Positions 6,475-9,700 of a DNA stretch of 9,700 nt are shown here, piece after piece. The stretch covers positions 1-9,700 of the forward strand of contig JAESUN010000162.1 of the NCBI GenBank assembly GCA_016763045.1, in the 5' to 3' direction. A model generated the notes under the pieces. It had not been told where the DNA came from and ran no database searches. It was given only the letters and a program-made list of their open reading frames with translations. Origin of the DNA: Opitutaceae bacterium. Its GTDB lineage: Bacteria > Verrucomicrobiota > Verrucomicrobiia > Opitutales > Opitutaceae. The position numbers were made by a program, and so were the translations under genes. How positions within the stretch are numbered: position 1 is the stretch's first letter; every line of letters starts with the position of its first letter.

Positions 6475-8454
6475 TTAAAGCAACCCCAACGTTGGACCTA
6501 AACCTGTGAGCCGGACGACCGTTAAGAAAGCACTCGATGGAGCGTTAATTTCAACGTCTATACCTTTGTCTAACATATGTAGAAAGAAAGCAGCCATTAG
6601 TTGCATTGCTGCAGCATCCGCCGTTTCAACTTCAGAAGCATCAATAGAAACCACCTCCTCATTTGTTAAACTTGACCCCATTTCCTCTTTTAAATCAGCG
6701 ACTTGCCCAATATTAAAATTATCCGTAAGTTTTATATGCATGTGAATCCTATTTTCAATTTTAGTTAATTCGGTCCCGCTAGATTTGTACTGGAAATTAT
6801 ATGGCTGAATTACTAAGTCATCAGCTTTGAGTGGCCTATTCAGTAGATAGCCTTGAGCTAGATCGCAGCCGATGTCTCTCAAAAAACCCAACTGTGCGAG
6901 CGTTTCAATTCCTTCTGCTACGATGTTTAGACCTAATGAATGGCCAAGTGCCACAATGCCATTGATCAACTTTCTGTCTGCCTTTTTAGAAAAAATATTT
7001 TTCAAAAAAGCTCTATCAATCTTTAATTTTTTAACTGGAAGTTGGGTTAAGTAACTTAATGAAGAAAACCCTGTTCCAAAATCATCAATTGCCAAATTAA
7101 CACCTAAGCTAGAAAGCTGTTGAAAGGTATGAATTGAGGTTTCTATATCTTCGATTAACAAGCTTTCGGTTAGCTCTATTTCAAGTAAATAGGAAGGAAG
7201 CCCTGTTTCATTTAAAACCATTTCAACTATTTTGCTGAAGTTATTATCGATAAGTTGCTTAGCGGATACATTTATTGCAACGACAAGCGGGGTTCCCCTT
7301 TTCATCCATTTAAGGGCCTGCTGACAAGCTGTTCTTAAAACCCAAGTACCGATTGGAATAATTAATCCTTTTGCTTCGGCAACAGGAATAAATTGGTCCG
7401 GAGGAATCATTCCATTTTCAGGATGGTGCCACCGAATAAGTGCTTCAACTGATGACATTTCTCCAGTCTTTATGCTGTACTGGGGTTGGTAATAAAGCTC
7501 CAGTTGGTTTTTTTCCAGAGCATTTCGTAAATCTCCAAGCATATTATGTTGATTCTTAATGGTCTCTGTCATCTCATCTTTGTAGAAACTATACTGGCTT
7601 CCCCCTAAACTCTTTGCCTGATACATCGCAATATCGGCTTTTCTGACAAGTGCTTCACCATTGTCAGCATCATTAGGATAAACGGAAATACCGATGCTAC
7701 AACTGAGGTATAGGTTTTTTTCATCAACGATAAAAGGCTGCTTTTTTAAGGCGCCTATAATTTTTTCTGCGACAATTGCAGGACTTTCGTTCTTATTGAT
7801 CACATCAAGAACAATGACAAATTCATCACCTCCCCAACGGGTGATTGTGTCTGTTTTTCTAACAACACTGGATAATCGTTCTGCAACTTCTACAAGAATG
7901 GAGTCACCAGCCGAATGGCCCAATGTGTCATTAATAGGTTTGAATGCATCCAAGTCGATAAAAAGCACCGCCGTTTTCGCATTATTACGCTTAACAAGAT
8001 CCAAAAATTTTTTGAACCTAGTCTTCAATAAAAGGCGGTTTGACAGGCCCGTCAAGGGGTCATGATGAGCAAGGTATCCCAGATCAATTGGATCTTTTTC
8101 TTGGCTGGATATGTCTGCAAAAATACCAATATACCCTTTGGTTTCATCCTCTTCATTCTTGATAGAATCTATCGTCAAGAGTTCAGGGTAAATTTCACCA
8201 TTTTTACGTTTATTCCAAACTTCACCAGACCAGTAACCTCTACAATTGATGCTCCTCCACATTCTTTTATAAAAAGCAGCATCATGTCTCCCAGAGCTCA
8301 GTATATTGGGTGTCCGCCCGATCATATCTTCACTTGAGTACCCAGTTATATTAGAAAAAGCGTCATTAATTGCAGTAATTTTCATGTTATGGTCTGCTTT
8401 GAGCATTCCAAGGTTTGAATGCTTAAAAAAGAGGACGTCGGTTAAGCTATTCAT
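6475..8454 (-). CDS. PAS-GGDEF-EAL cyclic di-GMP protein with C-terminal STAS domain
   Basis: This 659-residue cytoplasmic protein has no membrane segment or signal peptide. A PAS domain spans ~10-115. The diguanylate cyclase domain has RWGGDEF (GGDEF 208-212) and an allosteric I-site RKTD (199-202) at the usual five-residue spacing. The phosphodiesterase domain keeps Glu337 (EAL), Asn395, Glu427, Asp457/Asp458 (DDFGTGFSS), Lys478, Glu514/Glu517 and Gln534. Both enzyme sites look intact, so it may make and break cyclic di-GMP; which activity dominates cannot be told from sequence. From ~566 to the end is a STAS domain (VVSIDASEVETADAAAMQLM) with Asp613 conserved but Ala614 at the position of the SpoIIAA phosphoserine. 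It is the first gene of the che operon, 55 bases before cheY. The start ATG has only a weak AGAG upstream. Domain calls are firm; the role of STAS as an anchor to the array is inference. Confidence 0.96.
   Translation of the reverse strand: MNSLTDVLFFKHSNLGMLKADHNMKITAINDAFSNITGYSSEDMIGRTPNILSSGRHDAAFYKRMWRSINCRGYWSGEVWNKRKNGEIYPELLTIDSIKNEEDETKGYIGIFADISSQEKDPIDLGYLAHHDPLTGLSNRLLLKTRFKKFLDLVKRNNAKTAVLFIDLDAFKPINDTLGHSAGDSILVEVAERLSSVVRKTDTITRWGGDEFVIVLDVINKNESPAIVAEKIIGALKKQPFIVDEKNLYLSCSIGISVYPNDADNGEALVRKADIAMYQAKSLGGSQYSFYKDEMTETIKNQHNMLGDLRNALEKNQLELYYQPQYSIKTGEMSSVEALIRWHHPENGMIPPDQFIPVAEAKGLIIPIGTWVLRTACQQALKWMKRGTPLVVAINVSAKQLIDNNFSKIVEMVLNETGLPSYLLEIELTESLLIEDIETSIHTFQQLSSLGVNLAIDDFGTGFSSLSYLTQLPVKKLKIDRAFLKNIFSKKADRKLINGIVALGHSLGLNIVAEGIETLAQLGFLRDIGCDLAQGYLLNRPLKADDLVIQPYNFQYKSSGTELTKIENRIHMHIKLTDNFNIGQVADLKEEMGSSLTNEEVVSIDASEVETADAAAMQLMAAFFLHMLDKGIDVEINAPSSAFLTVVRLTGLGPTLGLL
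6739..6750 (-). promoter_or_regulatory. Candidate internal ribosome binding site and ATG for a free STAS domain
   Basis: On the minus strand AGGA (6750-6747) lies five bases before an in-frame ATG (6741-6739, Met572). This Met opens the first strand of the STAS domain (MHIKLTDNFNIGQVADLKEE). Initiation here would give an 88-residue free STAS protein immediately upstream of cheY, where related clusters carry a stand-alone STAS gene. The sequence element and its place at the domain boundary are seen; use as a start, and its origin as the relic start of a once separate gene, are inference. Confidence 0.45.
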
Positions 8455-8498
8455 AGCTTGTCTCTAGGAGATTAAAATAAAGATGTTCGCCAAGTGCA

Positions 8499-8520
8499 GA
8501 GGCCAAATTTTTTTGGCCTC
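8499..8520. repeat. Perfect 9-bp inverted repeat with TTTT loop
   Basis: GAGGCCAAA and TTTGGCCTC flank a TTTT loop, giving a stable hairpin 45 bases upstream of the first gene of the leftward operon. On the plus strand it is followed by GTTTTGTATT, a partly U-rich tail resembling a weak intrinsic terminator. On the minus strand no U tract follows. No rightward gene lies upstream of it, so it would only stop antisense transcription. It could equally be a leader hairpin or protein-binding site for the leftward operon. Confidence 0.6.
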
Positions 8521-8562
8521 GTTTTGTATTCAGCCCAATAGGTTTTCTCAGCAACATTTGAT

Positions 8563-8571
8563 TGGTATAAT
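8563..8571 (+). promoter_or_regulatory. Candidate extended -10 promoter element (TGGTATAAT), rightward
   Basis: A perfect TATAAT (8566-8571) is preceded by TG one base upstream, the extended -10 form that tolerates a poor -35. At 17-base spacing the -35 hexamer is TTTTCT, a weak match. Transcription would start near 8578 and run toward the kinase gene, leaving a leader of about 260 bases to ATG 8840 or 330 to ATG 8906. AT-rich intergenic DNA can produce such a match by chance. Confidence 0.4.
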
Positions 8572-8712
8572 GGCGGACTTGGTCGGAGCGAAACATCATG
8601 TTTTTGGGCTTACCTCTCAATTTAAATGAGCCATTTTCAATAGGTGTTAGCTATTAGGCGATAAAATTCGACTTTGATATTGAAAGTCTAGATTGTTTTA
8701 AACCAAATGAGA

Positions 8713-8727
8713 CGGGCAGTCTGCCCG
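8713..8727. repeat. 15-bp perfect palindrome CGGGCAG-T-CTGCCCG
   Basis: Two 7-bp GC-rich arms surround a single T in otherwise AT-rich intergenic DNA, about 180 bases before the kinase ATG at 8906. With a one-base centre it is a poor RNA hairpin as written but a good dimeric protein-binding site. No U tract follows on either strand, so it is unlikely to be an intrinsic terminator. The bound protein is unknown; the response regulator partnering the kinase is one candidate, by inference only. Confidence 0.45.
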
Positions 8728-8905
8728 AAAGATATAGGGAACAAAACATGTTTAGTATTTAATTGACTATCCTTTTCGATATGTCTGCTCTAATACTAGA
8801 TAGAATGAAGCAAGTCGACTCCTACAAGGATGAAGTTGAATGGTTTATTGCGACGTTATTACGCTAAGGGTTAAGTGTAGCCCGCTTTCAGCAACAAAAG
8901 AAAAG

Positions 8906-9700
8906 ATGACCTCTGATTCCAAATTAACAAAAAAACACCTCGCCACACGTCTTAAAAGGACCGATCCGTCACATTCGGAAGATGCTCATAATGCGCAGCT
9001 TCAAGAAAAAGAACATTTAGACGGGTTAGTCTTGTTACGTACTGTCTTAGATACGATTGGCGAACCTATTTACATTGTTGATTTGGAAAGTGATGAAATT
9101 ATTTTTGCCAATAAAAAAGTTGACCAACTATACGGCTCAACTGTAGGAAGGCGGTGCTGGGAGTCACTCCAAAAAGGGATCAGCGCTCGATGCTCTTTCT
9201 GTACTAATAATCACTTACTTGATAATGACGGCCGTCCAACAGGCATTTACCAATCAAGGTATAAAAACACGTTAACTGGACGGTGGTATCAATGTAGTGA
9301 CCAAGCATTTGAATGGATAGATGGACGCATAGTCGCAATAAAAACATCCGTTGATGTAACTGCATTAGTAGAGTCGATTTCATCTGCCGAAGAGCTATAT
9401 AAAGAAAATAACATTCTGTCTAAGAAAATTGCGACCTCACGTATTGAGGAGCGCAAGAACTTATCCCAAAAATTACACGATGAATTGGGTAGTATAGGTG
9501 CCGCGATCAAGTTAAATAGTGAGTTTCTTCAAACTCAAATACCCACAGAAATGAAGAGGGAGAAAAGTGCGGCGGAAGATCTTGTCAATCTTTCTCAAAA
9601 ATTTTTGGAAATCGTTCGCAAGATTAGTAACGACCTAAATCCTTACGCCGCCATTTCCCACATGACGGTCACTGAAATGCTCGAAGAGTTATTCAATGAG
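8906..9700 (+). CDS. NarX/DegS-type sensor histidine kinase with four-cysteine PAS domain (3' end outside window)
   Basis: The frame stays open to the right edge (265 codons from ATG 8906). A charged N-terminus leads into a PAS domain (~46-155: LDTIGEPIYIVDLESDEIIF, ending VDVTALVE). The PAS holds Cys84, Cys96, Cys99 and Cys130 (RRCW, ARCSFC, WYQCSD), a cysteine-rich subtype that may hold a metal or redox centre. A coiled-coil linker follows, then a HisKA_3 box EERKNLSQKLHDELGS with phosphoacceptor His191; the ATPase domain is beyond the window. No membrane segment is visible, so it is cytoplasmic. Such kinases usually pair with NarL/LuxR-family regulators, which would be expected further right. 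The start is uncertain: ATG 8906 has only weak AAAAG upstream, whereas in-frame ATG 8840 follows AAGGA by nine bases but adds 22 residues of unconvincing composition. Confidence 0.9.
   Translation, partial: MTSDSKLTKKHLATRLKRTDPSHSEDAHNAQLQEKEHLDGLVLLRTVLDTIGEPIYIVDLESDEIIFANKKVDQLYGSTVGRRCWESLQKGISARCSFCTNNHLLDNDGRPTGIYQSRYKNTLTGRWYQCSDQAFEWIDGRIVAIKTSVDVTALVESISSAEELYKENNILSKKIATSRIEERKNLSQKLHDELGSIGAAIKLNSEFLQTQIPTEMKREKSAAEDLVNLSQKFLEIVRKISNDLNPYAAISHMTVTEMLEELFNE

Larger units (their letters stand above)
8455..8905. other. Divergent intergenic region between the che operon and the sensor kinase gene
   Basis: About 450 bases without a convincing gene separate two divergent transcription units, so the promoters of both should lie here. 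It holds a perfect hairpin (8499-8520), an extended -10 element pointing right (8563-8571) and a 15-bp palindrome (8713-8727). A 28-codon frame (8781-8867) has no ribosome site. No clear sigma-28 or sigma-54 consensus was found, and no good -35/-10 pair was recognised for the leftward operon. If the rightward promoter is used, the kinase mRNA leader would be about 260-330 bases, unusually long, leaving room for a regulatory leader or small RNA. Confidence 0.6.

Noticed and set aside
7694..8337. Two plus-strand frames of 123 and 91 codons antisense to the GGDEF/PAS region
   Set aside because: The minus-strand frame encodes intact GGDEF and PAS motifs over the same bases; the plus-strand frames look like chance openings.
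8713..8727. Palindrome as an intrinsic terminator
   Set aside because: It has a one-base centre and no U tract on either strand, so it fits a protein-binding site better.
8748..8762. Four-codon frame ATG TTT AGT ATT TAA with AGGGA upstream
   Set aside because: Too short to support as a gene; one good-looking ribosome site in AT-rich DNA is expected by chance.
8763..8808. TTGACT followed by TAATAC as a sigma-70 promoter
   Set aside because: The spacer is 22 bases, too long for a working -35/-10 pair.
8781..8867. 28-codon plus-strand frame (MSALILDRMKQVDSYKDEVE start)
   Set aside because: It has no Shine-Dalgarno sequence, is preceded in frame by a stop, and resembles nothing I recognise. 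Kept only as a note under the kinase start question.
9289..9510. Minus-strand frame of 73 codons
   Set aside because: It is antisense to the HisKA_3 region of the kinase, whose phosphohistidine box is unmistakable.

Overview
The window carries most of a chemosensory operon on the minus strand (reading from about 8454 down to 1) and the beginning of a divergent sensor kinase gene on the plus strand (from about 8906, or 8840, to the right edge). The base composition is moderately AT-rich, and the gene types (Che2-like cluster order, bacterial globin sensor, GGDEF/EAL protein, HisKA_3 kinase with a cysteine-rich PAS domain) suggest an aquatic gammaproteobacterium. I cannot name the genus from sequence alone.

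Minus strand, in transcription order: a PAS-GGDEF-EAL protein with a C-terminal STAS domain (8454-6475); cheY (6419-6057); cheA (6053-3945); cheW (3935-3417); a ParA-like ATPase (3403-2654); an uncharacterised 53-residue gene overlapping parA by 4 bases (2657-2496); and a soluble globin-PAS-PAS-HAMP methyl-accepting chemotaxis protein (2452 to the left edge, 3' end missing). Intergenic gaps in this run are 55 bases or less, so it is probably one transcript. The order cheY-cheA-cheW-receptor matches Pseudomonas Che2-type clusters, so cheR, cheD and cheB are expected just beyond the left edge.

The genes plausibly form one cytoplasmic signalling array. A haem globin and two near-duplicate PAS domains sense gas or redox state; CheW and CheA relay to a CheY whose switch aromatic residue is Trp rather than Tyr; ParA probably positions or segregates the array; and the first gene links the cluster to cyclic di-GMP. 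The most interesting features are the 53-residue gene coupled to parA, the STAS domain fused to a cyclic di-GMP enzyme, and a good Shine-Dalgarno plus ATG inside each of the two large fused genes, exactly at the domain junction, so each gene may also yield a shorter product (STAS alone; PAS-PAS-MCP without globin).

From 8455 to about 8905 lies a non-coding divergent region with a perfect 9-bp hairpin, an extended -10 promoter element and a 15-bp palindrome. To its right starts a cytoplasmic NarX/DegS-type histidine kinase with a four-cysteine PAS domain, cut off by the window before its ATPase domain.
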